In this document: piece after piece, positions 52,294 through 62,206 of the stretch
Layout: each line of letters starts with the position of its first letter
Position numbering within the stretch: the stretch's first letter is position 1
Assembly: GCF_000400365.1 (NCBI RefSeq)
Contig: NZ_BAOG01000093.1
Coordinates: 46,291-110,290, forward strand
Direction: 5' to 3'
DNA from: Vibrio jasicida CAIM 1864 = LMG 25398
GTDB taxonomy: Bacteria > Pseudomonadota > Gammaproteobacteria > Enterobacterales > Vibrionaceae
DNA: 64,000 nt
Made by a program: the position numbers and the translations under genes
The notes under the pieces: generated by a model
The model's database searches: none
What the model was told of the DNA's origin: nothing
What the model saw: the letters and a program-made list of their open reading frames with translations, nothing else

Positions 52294-53643
52294 CTACTTT
52301 TCATAGCGCTTTTGTGGGCTATTTGCGTCTAAAGTAGCCAAGTAATCTAACTTTTCGCCGATTTTGGTCTCTAGACCACGATTTGTCGGCTGATAGTACC
52401 TACGATCGCCCATTTCAGGTGGCAAATATTGCTCACCAGCAGCGTAAGCGCCAGGCTCATCGTGAGCATAACGATACTCTGCCCCATAACCCATGTCTTT
52501 CATCAAACTGGTTGGTGCATTTCGAAGGTGATGCGGCACTTCATATTCAGGTAAGTTATGAGCGTCTGTGAGCGCTTGTTTCCACGCCACGTATACCGCA
52601 TTACTTTTTGGCGCACACGCTAAGTACACGATCGCCTGTGCAATCGCACGTTCACCTTCTGCTGGACCAACACGGGTAAAGCAATCCCAAGCAGACAGTG
52701 CCACTTGCATTGCGCGAGGGTCAGCATTACCGACATCTTCAGAAGCGATCGCCAATAAGCGTCGAGCAATATACAAAGGGTCACAACCAGCAGCAATCAT
52801 ACGCGCAGACCAATACAGCGCTGCATCCGGGTTTGAGCCACGAATCGACTTGTGGACCGCAGATATTAAGTCGTACCAGATATCGCCTTTGTTATCGAAG
52901 CGAGAGACCTTCTCTCCCGCCACTTCAGCAAGCAGCCTCAAGGTTATCTCTTTTTCGCCTTGCTCGTTGTCCTCTGCCATATCGTAAAGCAGCTCAAGAT
53001 AGTTGAGAGACATGCGAGCATCACCGTTTACCAATTCTGCTAGGCGGTCTAATACGTTATCAGCAAAGTGTGCGGGCGTATTTCCCAAGCCGCGCTCTTT
53101 GTCACTGATCGCTTGGTTCAGCGCCAGTGAGATTTCATCTTTGTCGAGAGACGTCAGCTTGTACACGCGAGCACGAGACAACAATGCGTTATTCAGCTCA
53201 AACGATGGGTTTTCTGTCGTCGCTCCAATAAAGGTAACCGTGCCATCTTCAATATGCGGCAAAAACGCGTCTTGTTGAGATTTGTTAAAGCGATGCACCT
53301 CATCCACGAATAGGATGGTACGACGGCCCGCCATTTTGTTCTCACGTGCTTTCTCGATAGCAGCACGAATCTCTTTTACGCCTGAGGTCACAGCTGATAC
53401 ACGCTCTACTTCTGCGTTGGCGTAGTTTGCCGCCACTTCCGCTAGCGTCGTCTTACCTGTGCCCGGAGGCCCCCACAGAATCATGGAGTGAATATGCCCA
53501 GCCTCTAACGCACGGCGTAGCGGCTTACCAGGACCTAAAATGTGCTGCTGACCGATGTACTGTTCAATCGTTTCCGGTCTCATACGTGCAGCAAGGGGAC
53601 GAAAATCTTCGTCCCCCGAGAAATCTAATGTGTAATTGCTCAC
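52294..53643 (-). CDS. rarA: Replication-associated recombination protein A
   Basis: AAA+ ATPase of 449 residues (RarA/MgsA, homologue of eukaryotic WRNIP1) acting at stalled forks. Walker A WGPPGTGKTTLAE near 57, Walker B ILFVDEVHRFN near 112, sensor ENPSFELN near 145, and a C-terminal tetramerisation domain. Conserved order lolA-rarA-serS, 6 bp after lolA. Confidence 0.96.
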   Translation of the reverse strand: MSNYTLDFSGDEDFRPLAARMRPETIEQYIGQQHILGPGKPLRRALEAGHIHSMILWGPPGTGKTTLAEVAANYANAEVERVSAVTSGVKEIRAAIEKARENKMAGRRTILFVDEVHRFNKSQQDAFLPHIEDGTVTFIGATTENPSFELNNALLSRARVYKLTSLDKDEISLALNQAISDKERGLGNTPAHFADNVLDRLAELVNGDARMSLNYLELLYDMAEDNEQGEKEITLRLLAEVAGEKVSRFDNKGDIWYDLISAVHKSIRGSNPDAALYWSARMIAAGCDPLYIARRLLAIASEDVGNADPRAMQVALSAWDCFTRVGPAEGERAIAQAIVYLACAPKSNAVYVAWKQALTDAHNLPEYEVPHHLRNAPTSLMKDMGYGAEYRYAHDEPGAYAAGEQYLPPEMGDRRYYQPTNRGLETKIGEKLDYLATLDANSPQKRYEK

Positions 53644-53649
53644 TACCTA

Positions 53650-54276
53650 TTAATTCCTTTGGTCATCCACTTCCACACCATCTGGAATTGTGAACGTAAA
53701 TCTGTCTGCTTTGGGTTTACCAAGCTTCACATTGTTGAACGTGAACAAGCCTTTTTGCCCATCTTGTTCCACTACATTGAAGCCTTTTACCACACCTTTG
53801 GCATCAATATTAATCTGGAATTGACCTTGTGTGGAGTCTACCGCCGTAGGAATGAGGGTGAATTCGTCACCTTTTTGCGAAATCTTGTAGTTATCCCAAT
53901 CACTTGCACGATTACGAGTTAACAAAACAAATGGCGTTTGCTCAGTAGCTTGTTCTTGCCAGTAAATACTCACTTGCTCGATAAATGGGCTGTAGTACCA
54001 CAACGTTTTACCGTCAGAGACAAGCAAGTTCTCATCCGGGAATGTGGTGCTCCAACGGAACAGACTTGGACGAGAAATTTCAACCGTTCCTTCCCCTTCC
54101 ATGACGGTTTCACCTTCAGGACTGATGACCTGTTGAGAAAAATCCGCACTGAAGCCTTCGTTCATCGCTAGGCGTTTGCTTAGTTCCTCTTTTGGAGACG
54201 CTGCATGTGCAGTTGAAAAGAGAGAGAAGCTTAAAACAAGCGCAGAGAATAGTTTCGCTGAAAATAGTTTTTTCAT
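53650..54276 (-). CDS. lolA: Outer-membrane lipoprotein carrier protein LolA
   Basis: Periplasmic chaperone of 208 residues that carries lipoproteins from LolCDE to LolB. Signal peptide (LFSALVLSFSLFSTAHA, cleaved near 25), then the half-barrel with FSADFSQQVISPEGETVMEGEGT and FRWSTTFPDENLLVSDGKTLWYYSPF (lipid-binding Arg near 74). Between ftsK and rarA, as in most gammaproteobacteria. Confidence 0.96.
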   Translation of the reverse strand: MKKLFSAKLFSALVLSFSLFSTAHAASPKEELSKRLAMNEGFSADFSQQVISPEGETVMEGEGTVEISRPSLFRWSTTFPDENLLVSDGKTLWYYSPFIEQVSIYWQEQATEQTPFVLLTRNRASDWDNYKISQKGDEFTLIPTAVDSTQGQFQINIDAKGVVKGFNVVEQDGQKGLFTFNNVKLGKPKADRFTFTIPDGVEVDDQRN

Positions 54277-54312
54277 TCAGATACCTATCAGAGGGTCAAA
54301 GACCTAGAGTTG

Positions 54313-54337
54313 CTCACCTCAGTTGGACTGAGGTGAG
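54313..54337. terminator. Perfect hairpin between ftsK and lolA
   Basis: 11-bp stem CTCACCTCAGT / ACTGAGGTGAG with TGG loop. It has no T tract on the minus strand, so it may be a weak terminator or an RNA-processing site rather than a full stop. Confidence 0.5.
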
Positions 54338-54350
54338 TAAGACAAGTTCA

Positions 54351-57300
54351 TTAATCTTTTGGTGGCGCAGGAGCAAGGACTTCGCGGTTTCCGTTATGGC
54401 CAGGCGCACTCACGATGCCTTGTGCTTCCAGTTGCTCTACGATACGCGCAGCTCGGTTGTAACCAATCTTGAATCGACGTTGAACGCCCGATACAGAACC
54501 GCGACGAGACTGAACGACGTGTTCCACAACTTGATCGAACAGAGGATCGACTTCTTCGTCAGATTCCATTTGTTCACCCGGTAGTAAAGCTTCAGGACCT
54601 TGGTCACCACTGATGATTTCATCAATGTAGTTTGGCTTACCGCGCGCTTTCCAGTTATTTACAACCGCGTGAACATCATCATCCGATGCAAAAGCACCGT
54701 GAACACGTGTCGTATGGCTAGAACCAGGCGGTAAGTAAAGCATATCACCCATACCAAGTAGCGACTCTGCGCCACCTTGGTCAAGAATGGTACGTGAGTC
54801 GGTCTTCGTCGATACCGTAAACGCAACACGAGTTGGGATGTTTGCTTTAATGAGACCAGTAATTACATCAACCGATGGGCGCTGAGTCGCAAGGATTAAG
54901 TGAATACCTGCTGCACGAGCTTTCTGAGCAAGACGCGCAATCAGTTCTTCAACTTTCTTACCCACAACCATCATAAGGTCGGCAAATTCATCGACAACCA
55001 CAACGATGTAAGGCAGTTTTTCTAGCAACGGCGGCTCAGTATCCATACTGTCGCCTTCTTGCCAGAATGGGTCGTGAATTGGGTGGCCAGCATCTGCTGC
55101 CATCTTCAACTTCTCGTTAAAGCCTTTCACGTTACGCACGCCCAATGCAGACATCAGTTTGTAACGACGCTCCATCTCGCCTACACACCATCGTAGTGCG
55201 TTAGACGCATCTTTCATATCAGTTACAACTTCAGAAAGAAGATGAGGAATCCCTTCGTAGATTGAAAGCTCCAACATTTTAGGGTCGATCATGATGAAAC
55301 GCAGATCTTCTGGAGACGCTTTGTAAAGCATACTCAAGATCATCACGTTTACACCGACTGATTTACCAGAACCAGTGGTACCAGCAACCAGCACGTGAGG
55401 CATCTTCGCAATGTCGGCAATCACCGCTTCACCCGCTATGTCTTGACCAAGAACGACCGTTGTTGGTGACGTGGCTTGTTCAAACTGAGGGCTACTGATT
55501 ACATCAGATAGAAATACCGTCTGACGACTCATGTTAGGAAGCTCTAGACCGATGTATGGTTTACCCGGAATTACTTCAACAACACGCACGGCCATAGCAG
55601 AAAGTGCACGCGCTAAGTCCATTGATAGACCAGAGATTCGACTTACTTTCACACCCGGAGCCAAATCTAGCTCAAAACGAGTGATAACCGGACCTGGGTA
55701 AATCCCAACAACGTCCGCTTTGATTTTGTAGTCTGCAAGCTTGGTTTCAACCAAACGAGCCACTTGTTCTAGCGCATCACGATCAATAAAGTTTTCACGT
55801 TTCTCAGGGTGGTACAACAATTCAAGAGTAGGCAGTGGCTCTTCTGGTACTGGCAAGTTTTGATCTTGCTGTACCAAGAACGGGTTTTGCTTCGCCGCGA
55901 CCTTCGCTTGAGCACTCGAAACCAAATTTTGGAACGCTGCTACGTCTTGATCACCTTCTTGAACCTCTTCTACCTCAACTTCTTGAGGAGCAGGTTCAAA
56001 CGTTGCCGAAGGTGCCTGCGGTTGAGGTTGAACGGCAACTTGCGGTTGGACATTCTGAGTTGGTGCTACCGTTGATTGCTGTGGTTCAGCGTGAACCGGT
56101 TGAGCTTGATGAACAGTTTGCGGTGCTACGAATTCATCTTCTTCATCCAATACATCAAAGTTAGAAATCGTTGGTTCGATGTGTTGGTTCGGCTCTGTTT
56201 GTTCAGTGATGTTATCAAGAGAAGCCGAATCAATCATTGGCTCATCTTGCTGATGTACTGTGTCTTGAGCAACATAAGACTGCTGAATTTGCTCCGCTTC
56301 GAACTGCTCGTATTCAGAGTACATTGATTCATGCTCAACAGGCTCAGAAACAAACGGTTCAGTTTGAGCGGTCTGCTCAGGTTGCACATACGGTTCTGCC
56401 TGAACGTCAACTTGAGGTTGAACTGGCGCTTGGTATGAAGCTTGTTCTGATTGCGCAGCATAAGCAGGCTGAACAGGTGTCGGCTCAATAGGTTGCGGTA
56501 TCGGCGCTGCGACATTTTCTTGTGCAACTGGCACTGGTTGAACTTCATCCGCCCAGTCATCCGCTTGTTGTGCCGCGGCTTCTAACTCTTCAATCGTGAC
56601 ATTAAGTTGCTTAGTGCGTTCAACCGTTGGGTCCACGTTGTCAGTGTTTACTGCTTGAACGGGCTCAACAGGCTGTGCTTGAACAGGTGCCGTTTGAGCA
56701 ATAGAGGCAGGGATAACAACTGACTGCGGAGCAGGCTCGGCCGGTTTCGGTGAAACAGACTGAGATGTAGCTTGTTCTGCCGCCGCAGATTGAGGCATGT
56801 AGATTGGGTACTCATGCACAGGAACCGACTCTTTTGGTTCATCCACTTCGTACGCGGTTAAGTGCGGTAGCGGCTCATCTTCCAGATCGTCACCACGACG
56901 TTTCGTCATAACACGATCGTCAACAAACTCATCCAATTGTGGTTCTAGTGTTTCTTGCTCTGAGCCACGTGCCTTATTAGTGACTGCAGCAATCAGACCC
57001 AAAGCGCGATCGCCAAGCCACTCGACAATTTTTAACCAAGAGATACCACTAAATAGCGTAAAGCCTGCGCCCCACAAGAACAGTAATACCAAGGTTGTGC
57101 CAAGCACATTCAACGTTGGTAACGCGAGACTCGTCAGCACATCACCAACAACACCACCAGAAGAGAAATACCAAATGTCGTCAAAGTTAATGTCTGCAAG
57201 ACCACAGCTGGTAAGAATAAGGATAACTAAACCTAATAGACGGGTTCCCCACAGCATTAGGTCAATTGGATCGTCCTCTGAGCGTTTACGACAGATCACC

Positions 57301-57608
57301 CATGCTCCTGCAGTAAGCAAGAATGGCAGTGGGTACGCGAGGGAACCAAATGTGAAAAATAGCGTGTCGGCAAGCCAAGCGCCGAACAAACCACCAGCGT
57401 TATCGATCTCTCCGCCCCAAGCAGTTTGGGACCAAGACGGATCGGCTGGGCTAAACGTAAATAGTGCAACGGCCAACAATACCGAACTAAGAACGCCAAC
57501 GATAAAGCAGCACTCTTTTAAGCGTTGGAAGCCATTAAGACGCGAAGACTGAGGCTCTTCACTGGTTTTGATGATGGTTTCGACTTTCTTTGCGTTCTCT
57601 TTGAACAT
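54351..57608 (-). CDS. ftsK: DNA translocase FtsK
   Basis: Septal DNA pump of 1085 residues that coordinates division with chromosome dimer resolution at dif. Four N-terminal membrane helices (about 25-195), a long low-complexity linker rich in Pro, Gln, Val and Ala (about 230-590), and the motor with Walker A GTTGSGKS (about 743-750), Walker B VVVVDEF (about 867-873) and the gamma domain (VQRRFKIGYNRAARIVEQLE) that reads KOPS. The linker is shorter than in E. coli (1329 aa). Confidence 0.96.
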   Translation of the reverse strand: MFKENAKKVETIIKTSEEPQSSRLNGFQRLKECCFIVGVLSSVLLAVALFTFSPADPSWSQTAWGGEIDNAGGLFGAWLADTLFFTFGSLAYPLPFLLTAGAWVICRKRSEDDPIDLMLWGTRLLGLVILILTSCGLADINFDDIWYFSSGGVVGDVLTSLALPTLNVLGTTLVLLFLWGAGFTLFSGISWLKIVEWLGDRALGLIAAVTNKARGSEQETLEPQLDEFVDDRVMTKRRGDDLEDEPLPHLTAYEVDEPKESVPVHEYPIYMPQSAAAEQATSQSVSPKPAEPAPQSVVIPASIAQTAPVQAQPVEPVQAVNTDNVDPTVERTKQLNVTIEELEAAAQQADDWADEVQPVPVAQENVAAPIPQPIEPTPVQPAYAAQSEQASYQAPVQPQVDVQAEPYVQPEQTAQTEPFVSEPVEHESMYSEYEQFEAEQIQQSYVAQDTVHQQDEPMIDSASLDNITEQTEPNQHIEPTISNFDVLDEEDEFVAPQTVHQAQPVHAEPQQSTVAPTQNVQPQVAVQPQPQAPSATFEPAPQEVEVEEVQEGDQDVAAFQNLVSSAQAKVAAKQNPFLVQQDQNLPVPEEPLPTLELLYHPEKRENFIDRDALEQVARLVETKLADYKIKADVVGIYPGPVITRFELDLAPGVKVSRISGLSMDLARALSAMAVRVVEVIPGKPYIGLELPNMSRQTVFLSDVISSPQFEQATSPTTVVLGQDIAGEAVIADIAKMPHVLVAGTTGSGKSVGVNVMILSMLYKASPEDLRFIMIDPKMLELSIYEGIPHLLSEVVTDMKDASNALRWCVGEMERRYKLMSALGVRNVKGFNEKLKMAADAGHPIHDPFWQEGDSMDTEPPLLEKLPYIVVVVDEFADLMMVVGKKVEELIARLAQKARAAGIHLILATQRPSVDVITGLIKANIPTRVAFTVSTKTDSRTILDQGGAESLLGMGDMLYLPPGSSHTTRVHGAFASDDDVHAVVNNWKARGKPNYIDEIISGDQGPEALLPGEQMESDEEVDPLFDQVVEHVVQSRRGSVSGVQRRFKIGYNRAARIVEQLEAQGIVSAPGHNGNREVLAPAPPKD

Positions 57609-57721
57609 AAATCAACTTGAATATGGAAATGAATTAGGAATAAGCAAAACATTCCGAGCGGCAAAAGCCGCTCGGTAAATTGATTTAACCATATCAAAGA
57701 GAAAAACCCAATTACTCTATC

Positions 57722-57750
57722 GAGAAAGCGGAAGCATTTACCGCTTTCTT
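57722..57750 (-). terminator. Terminator of lrp
   Basis: Minus-strand stem GAAAGCGG(T) / (T)CCGCTTTC with a short T-containing tail, 10 bp past the lrp stop. A second perfect hairpin CCGAGCGGC-TTTT-GCCGCTCGG follows at 57655-57676. Confidence 0.65.
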
Positions 57751-57759
57751 TGCAAGAAT

Positions 57760-58254
57760 TTAACGAGTTTTAATCACAAGCTGGTTACTTTGCTTCACTT
57801 CTTCCATAACTACGTAGGTGCGAGTGTCATTTACGCCAGGTAGACGTAGTAACGTATCGCCAAGTAGTCGACGGTAAGCACCCATATCAGATACACGGGT
57901 TTTTAGAAGATAGTCGAAATCACCTGATACTAGATGACACTCTTGAATGTCGTCTAGCTTTTGAACAGCTGCGTTAAACTGTTCGAATACATCTGGCGCA
58001 CCACGGTTAAGCGTAATTTCTACGAATACCAATAGTGATGCATCTAGGAACTGCGGGTTTAATAGCGCAGTGTAACCTGTGATGTAACCTTGACGCTCTA
58101 AGCGACGCACACGCTCCAAACACGGCGTTGGAGAAAGTCCTACACGTTTTGAAAGTTCAACGTTCGAAATACGACCGTCTTTCTGCAGTTCATTAAGAAT
58201 GTTGCGGTCGATACGGTCTAGTTCCTTGGACGGCTTCTTATAGTTCTCTGCCAT
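57760..58254 (-). CDS. lrp: Leucine-responsive regulatory protein
   Basis: Global feast/famine regulator of 164 residues: N-terminal helix-turn-helix (LDRIDRNILNELQKDGRISNVELSKRVGLSP, about 12-42) and C-terminal effector RAM domain (from about 70, GDFDYLLKTRV). Nearly identical in length to E. coli Lrp. Divergent from ald, a classic Lrp target. Confidence 0.96.
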   Translation of the reverse strand: MAENYKKPSKELDRIDRNILNELQKDGRISNVELSKRVGLSPTPCLERVRRLERQGYITGYTALLNPQFLDASLLVFVEITLNRGAPDVFEQFNAAVQKLDDIQECHLVSGDFDYLLKTRVSDMGAYRRLLGDTLLRLPGVNDTRTYVVMEEVKQSNQLVIKTR

Positions 58255-58304
58255 TTTTTATTCCACCTTATTACTTCCTTGCAAAAAAATATACTACAAC
58301 TTTT

Positions 58305-58326
58305 TAATATTTGGTGCCAAATATTA
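58305..58326. promoter_or_regulatory. Palindrome in lrp-ald spacer (Lrp site candidate)
   Basis: TAATATTTGG-TG-CCAAATATTA, perfect 10-bp arms, 85 bp upstream of ald and 51 bp upstream of lrp. AT-rich and symmetric like Lrp sites; might mediate alanine/leucine-responsive activation of ald and autorepression of lrp. Confidence 0.6.
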
Positions 58327-58410
58327 CAAATCAACATCTATACTAGATATTAATTCGACAATAACACCCTACAAACAGTTAATACAACCATTTTAGAAAG
58401 AGGACACAGG

Positions 58411-59535
58411 ATGATCATTGGCGTACCTAAGGAAATCAAAAACCACGAATACCGTGTGGGAATGATCCCAGCTAGCGTGAGAGAACTTATCTCACATGGT
58501 CACCAAGTTTTAGTTGAGACCAATGCAGGTGCCGGCATTGGTTTTTCAGACGATGATTACATCGCTGTAGGCGCATCCATTCTTCCTACTGCTGCAGACG
58601 TCTTTGCGAAAGCAGACATGATTGTAAAAGTAAAAGAACCACAAGCCGTCGAGAGAGCAATGCTCCGCGAAGGGCAGATTTTATTTACTTATTTACACCT
58701 AGCACCAGATTTTCCACAAACTGATGAGCTAATCAAGAGCAAAGCTGTCTGTATAGCGTATGAGACTGTAACAGATAATATGGGTCGTTTGCCACTGTTA
58801 GCACCAATGTCAGAAGTAGCAGGTCGGATGTCTATCCAAGCTGGTGCACAAACGCTGGAAAAATCACACGGTGGCCGTGGTTTACTACTAGGTGGTGTAC
58901 CTGGTGTTGAGCCTGCGAAAGTCGTTGTTGTTGGCGGTGGTGTCGTTGGTGCGAACGCAGCTCGTATGGCTGTTGGTCTTCGTGCTGACGTAACAATCCT
59001 AGACCGCAACGTAGATACACTGCGTAAACTAGACGAAGAATTCCAAGGCCGCGCGAAAGTAGTTTATTCTACAGAAGACGCGATTGAGAAGCATGTTCTA
59101 GAAGCTGACCTAGTGATTGGTGCAGTTCTAATCCCTGGTGCTGCCGCTCCCAAACTGGTAACAAAAGAGCACATCGCTAAGATGAAGCCAGGCGCAGCGG
59201 TCGTTGACGTAGCAATCGACCAAGGTGGCTGTTTTGAAACTTCTCACGCAACGACACACGCAGAGCCAACTTACATCGTTGACGAAGTTGTTCACTACTG
59301 TGTGGCTAACATGCCGGGTGCCGTTGCTCGCACATCAACATTTGCACTGAACAACGCAACACTACCTTACATCGTAAAACTCGCGAATAAAGGCTACCGT
59401 GAAGCGCTTCTAGCAGATAACGGTTTCCTAGAAGGCTTGAACGTTATCCACGGTAAAGTGACTTGTAAAGAGGTTGCTGAGAGCTTTGACCTAGAATACG
59501 TTGAACCAGAGAAAGCTATCGCAATGTTCAACTAA
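58411..59535 (+). CDS. ald: Alanine dehydrogenase
   Basis: NAD-dependent enzyme of 374 residues interconverting L-alanine and pyruvate plus ammonia. Substrate residues in EYRVGMIP (Arg15) and IVKVKEPQ (Lys near 75), catalytic His in FTYLHLAPD (near 96), Rossmann loop VVVVGGGVVGANAARMA near 172, and Asp near 270 in DVAIDQGGCFETSH. Ribosome site AGAGGACACAGG. Confidence 0.96.
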   Translation: MIIGVPKEIKNHEYRVGMIPASVRELISHGHQVLVETNAGAGIGFSDDDYIAVGASILPTAADVFAKADMIVKVKEPQAVERAMLREGQILFTYLHLAPDFPQTDELIKSKAVCIAYETVTDNMGRLPLLAPMSEVAGRMSIQAGAQTLEKSHGGRGLLLGGVPGVEPAKVVVVGGGVVGANAARMAVGLRADVTILDRNVDTLRKLDEEFQGRAKVVYSTEDAIEKHVLEADLVIGAVLIPGAAAPKLVTKEHIAKMKPGAAVVDVAIDQGGCFETSHATTHAEPTYIVDEVVHYCVANMPGAVARTSTFALNNATLPYIVKLANKGYREALLADNGFLEGLNVIHGKVTCKEVAESFDLEYVEPEKAIAMFN

Positions 59536-59572
59536 TGACAAAATAACGCACAAATTGTCACGTTTTGTTTAC

Positions 59573-59601
59573 AAAAGCCCACGGAGAAGTGGGCTTTTTT
59601 G
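59573..59601. terminator. Terminator of ald (bidirectional)
   Basis: Stem AAAAGCCCAC / GTGGGCTTTT, loop GGAGAA, T6 tail; convergent with the methyltransferase gene. Confidence 0.9.
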
Positions 59602-59628
59602 TATAGAGCATTTAATTATAAAAAAGAT

Positions 59629-60825
59629 CTAAAACTTATAAGCACAAATTAAAATGTTTCGAGGTGTAACTGATTTAGCGCAAAATTCTGCCAATCTAAC
59701 ACGATAACCACGTTCTTCAAGATAAAGTGCTTTGTCTAAAGCAAGCCAAATCTCCAATGGTCGTTGAAATACCAACTGAACCAAACTCAAACGCTCCATC
59801 TGCCAAAAACGCTGCTCAGCCAAGTATTCGAACTTCGAGAAGTCAATATCTTGAGTCAACTCGATATCCTTTCGCTCTGCGGCCCAATGGCACAAAGATT
59901 CAAAACCATCACTTAATTGCGACTTACGAATACTCGGCACTGGTTGATATTCGGTCAACCCTAACGCTTGTCGCGTGATCAAATCAAACCCTAAGCGAAA
60001 CACCATTTCTTGCTGACGATGACGGCGCACACGCTCACCTCCAGTCACAGTCTGTTGTAAAGGAATACGAAGCTCTTGCTTAGACAAAGAAAGAGAAGAA
60101 GCTCTGCCCTGCTCCGACATTGGCTGATATTGCTCAGACTGAATCAAATGGTAACAGCAAGGCGAGATTGTCATCGCGGCGATGCCGTTTTCGCTGCCGT
60201 ACTGCATTAATCGAACATGGAGATCACCACATGCGTGTAACGCCACCGCATGTTGTGTCGGCTTGAACACGGCTTTTGCCGCAGAATCAAACGCGTCACC
60301 TTGAATAAACGTCATGTTCCAATGATGTTCATTCGCCGCTTGTTGCCCTGAATCACACAGCGCTTGTTGGAATTCGAAGCTCGTCACTGGCTGGTTCGTT
60401 TGCGTGGTAAGAATTCGCCCTAAATAGCCTTTTCCTGAACACCACTCTAACCATTCTTTGCCGTGATGATGTTGAATAGCCGCTTCGCCCATCGAACTTA
60501 TTTGCTCTAACTTGCGGCCAGGAATACCACTGTCTAAACTGCGAGCAAGCTCCAACCCATTTAATGAAAGTGTTTCTAAGCGAGTAAGAGCGACAAGCGG
60601 TTCAAGATCAGGTAAACAAGTTCCGATCGCTTTAAATAAAAGCTCAGGTTCTGATTTGTATTCTTCGATCTGAGAAGGAGTAAGAGACGCTAACCAATGA
60701 CACAACTGAGGGTGTTGCTCTTGCCAAGGTAATGATGCGTGAATGCTGCTTTTAAAGGGCTCAAATCGCCACAACGATTGATTCTCGATTAAGCAGTCAT
60801 TAATAAATTGAAATTGCGTTTTCAT
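59629..60825 (-). CDS. METTL25-like SAM methyltransferase
   Basis: 398-residue protein with a methyltransferase domain in the middle: EWLEWCSGKGYLGRIL near 125 (SAM loop), VALHACGDLHVRLMQ near 193 and SPCCYHLI near 221. The HACGDL plus CCYH pair is characteristic of the Methyltransf_32/METTL25-RRNAD1 group. The substrate is unknown. Single leftward unit. Confidence 0.8.
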   Translation of the reverse strand: MKTQFQFINDCLIENQSLWRFEPFKSSIHASLPWQEQHPQLCHWLASLTPSQIEEYKSEPELLFKAIGTCLPDLEPLVALTRLETLSLNGLELARSLDSGIPGRKLEQISSMGEAAIQHHHGKEWLEWCSGKGYLGRILTTQTNQPVTSFEFQQALCDSGQQAANEHHWNMTFIQGDAFDSAAKAVFKPTQHAVALHACGDLHVRLMQYGSENGIAAMTISPCCYHLIQSEQYQPMSEQGRASSLSLSKQELRIPLQQTVTGGERVRRHRQQEMVFRLGFDLITRQALGLTEYQPVPSIRKSQLSDGFESLCHWAAERKDIELTQDIDFSKFEYLAEQRFWQMERLSLVQLVFQRPLEIWLALDKALYLEERGYRVRLAEFCAKSVTPRNILICAYKF

Positions 60826-60878
60826 AGCTCCCCCTACAACGAGCGCATTGTAGAGGGAATCGAAACTTGAATGAAGTG

Positions 60879-61853
60879 TTATCTGACCGGAAGCTCGATG
60901 TCTTTAAACATCTCTTCGATTTCCGTATTGGATTTAAGCGAGATCGCCTGTTCCACAACCGGACGAGTCAAGTGCGGCGCAAAGCGCTCCATAAAGTCGA
61001 ACATGTAAGAGCGTAAGAACGTACCGCGACGGAAGCCAATGCTGGTCGTACTCGCACCAAACAAGTGGCTCGCATCAATCGCCACCAAATCGCCATCTTG
61101 GTCGTGATCGACTGCCATGCTCGCAATCACACCAACACCAACCCCCATACGAACGTAAGTCTTAATGACATCTGCGTCCGTAGCGGTAAATACTACTCGT
61201 GGAGTTAGACCTTCGCGGTTGAATGCGGTATCAAGCTCCGAGCGACCCGTAAAGCCAAACACGTAAGTCACCAGCGGATACGCCGCCAAATCGTGGATCG
61301 TTACTTTATCTTTCTTCGCTAGTGGGTGGTCTTTTGGTACCACGATAGAGCGATTCCAGTGGTAACAAGGCAGCATGATCGCATCTTGATAAAGGTGAAG
61401 CGCTTCCGTTGCAATCGCAAAATTCGCCGTGCCTTTCGCGATAGCCTCAGACATTTGGGATGGTGTGCCTTGGTGCATGTGAAGTGACACTTTCGGGTAA
61501 CGCGCTGTAAAGCCTTTAATCACATCAGGCAACGCATAACGTGCTTGGGTATGTGTAGTAGAAATGTTAAGCGTACCCATTTCAGGGTGGGTGTGCTCCC
61601 CTGCGACCGCTTTAATGCTTTCAACGCGAGCGAGGATCTCTTGAGAAATTCGCACGATTTCTTCACCAGCGGGTGTCACCTGCGTTAAGTGCTTACCACT
61701 TCGTTCGAAGATCTGAATACCCAATTCATCTTCCAACAAACGTACCTGTTTACTGATACCCGGTTGGGATGTGTATAGGCTCTCTGCCGTCGCAGAAACA
61801 TTCAGATTATGGTTCACAACCTCAACAATGTACTTCAGTTGTTGCAGCTTCAT
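60879..61853 (-). CDS. cysB: HTH-type transcriptional regulator CysB
   Basis: LysR-family activator of sulfate assimilation, 324 residues. HTH LKYIVEVVNHNLNVSATAESLYTSQPGISKQVRLLE (about 4-40) and the effector domain binding N-acetylserine/thiosulfate (STTHTQARY near 100, TATDADVIKTYVRMGVGVG near 202). High identity to E. coli CysB in key regions. It has a long upstream region and is likely autoregulated. Confidence 0.95.
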   Translation of the reverse strand: MKLQQLKYIVEVVNHNLNVSATAESLYTSQPGISKQVRLLEDELGIQIFERSGKHLTQVTPAGEEIVRISQEILARVESIKAVAGEHTHPEMGTLNISTTHTQARYALPDVIKGFTARYPKVSLHMHQGTPSQMSEAIAKGTANFAIATEALHLYQDAIMLPCYHWNRSIVVPKDHPLAKKDKVTIHDLAAYPLVTYVFGFTGRSELDTAFNREGLTPRVVFTATDADVIKTYVRMGVGVGVIASMAVDHDQDGDLVAIDASHLFGASTTSIGFRRGTFLRSYMFDFMERFAPHLTRPVVEQAISLKSNTEIEEMFKDIELPVR

Positions 61854-62206
61854 CGTAATCCCTTACTCATTTATCGAGATAATAACGTCATACCCATCGT
61901 GGCCGCCCTCCCGAGCATATGAATGCACACGATATAATGTTTAGTTATAACGTGTTAGCAACTAAATGAACAGTAATTTCTAACTTATACCCGAAGCTCA
62001 TAGCAAGGTCGTTCAACGCTGCCAATATGCAAAGGGTTGAATCATTAAAAATAGTTTTTTCAGGAGCTCACCGCATTCCCTGCTGATTTCCACAGGAAAA
62101 CGTGTTTGGAGCAAAATAATCAGATAAATAGGGTGCCGAGAAAGATAAGATTCATGTATTCTTGAACGCTGGACACAGAAAAGTAACAAGTAGTAGAAGC
62201 AAAGAT
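61854..62206. other. 353-bp divergent region, cysB / coiled-coil gene
   Basis: AT-rich near cysB (a symmetric TAGTTATAACGTGTTAGCAACTA-type stretch at about 61940 could hold CysB sites), then moderately mixed. A TTG at 62162 would extend the downstream gene, but no strong start signal supports it. Confidence 0.4.

Noticed and set aside
54313..54337. Hairpin between ftsK and lolA as a strong terminator
   Set aside because: No T run follows on the transcribed strand; kept only as a low-confidence hairpin.
56980..57552. 190-codon plus-strand frame opposite the ftsK membrane region
   Set aside because: Antisense to conserved FtsK; no ribosome site; low-complexity product.
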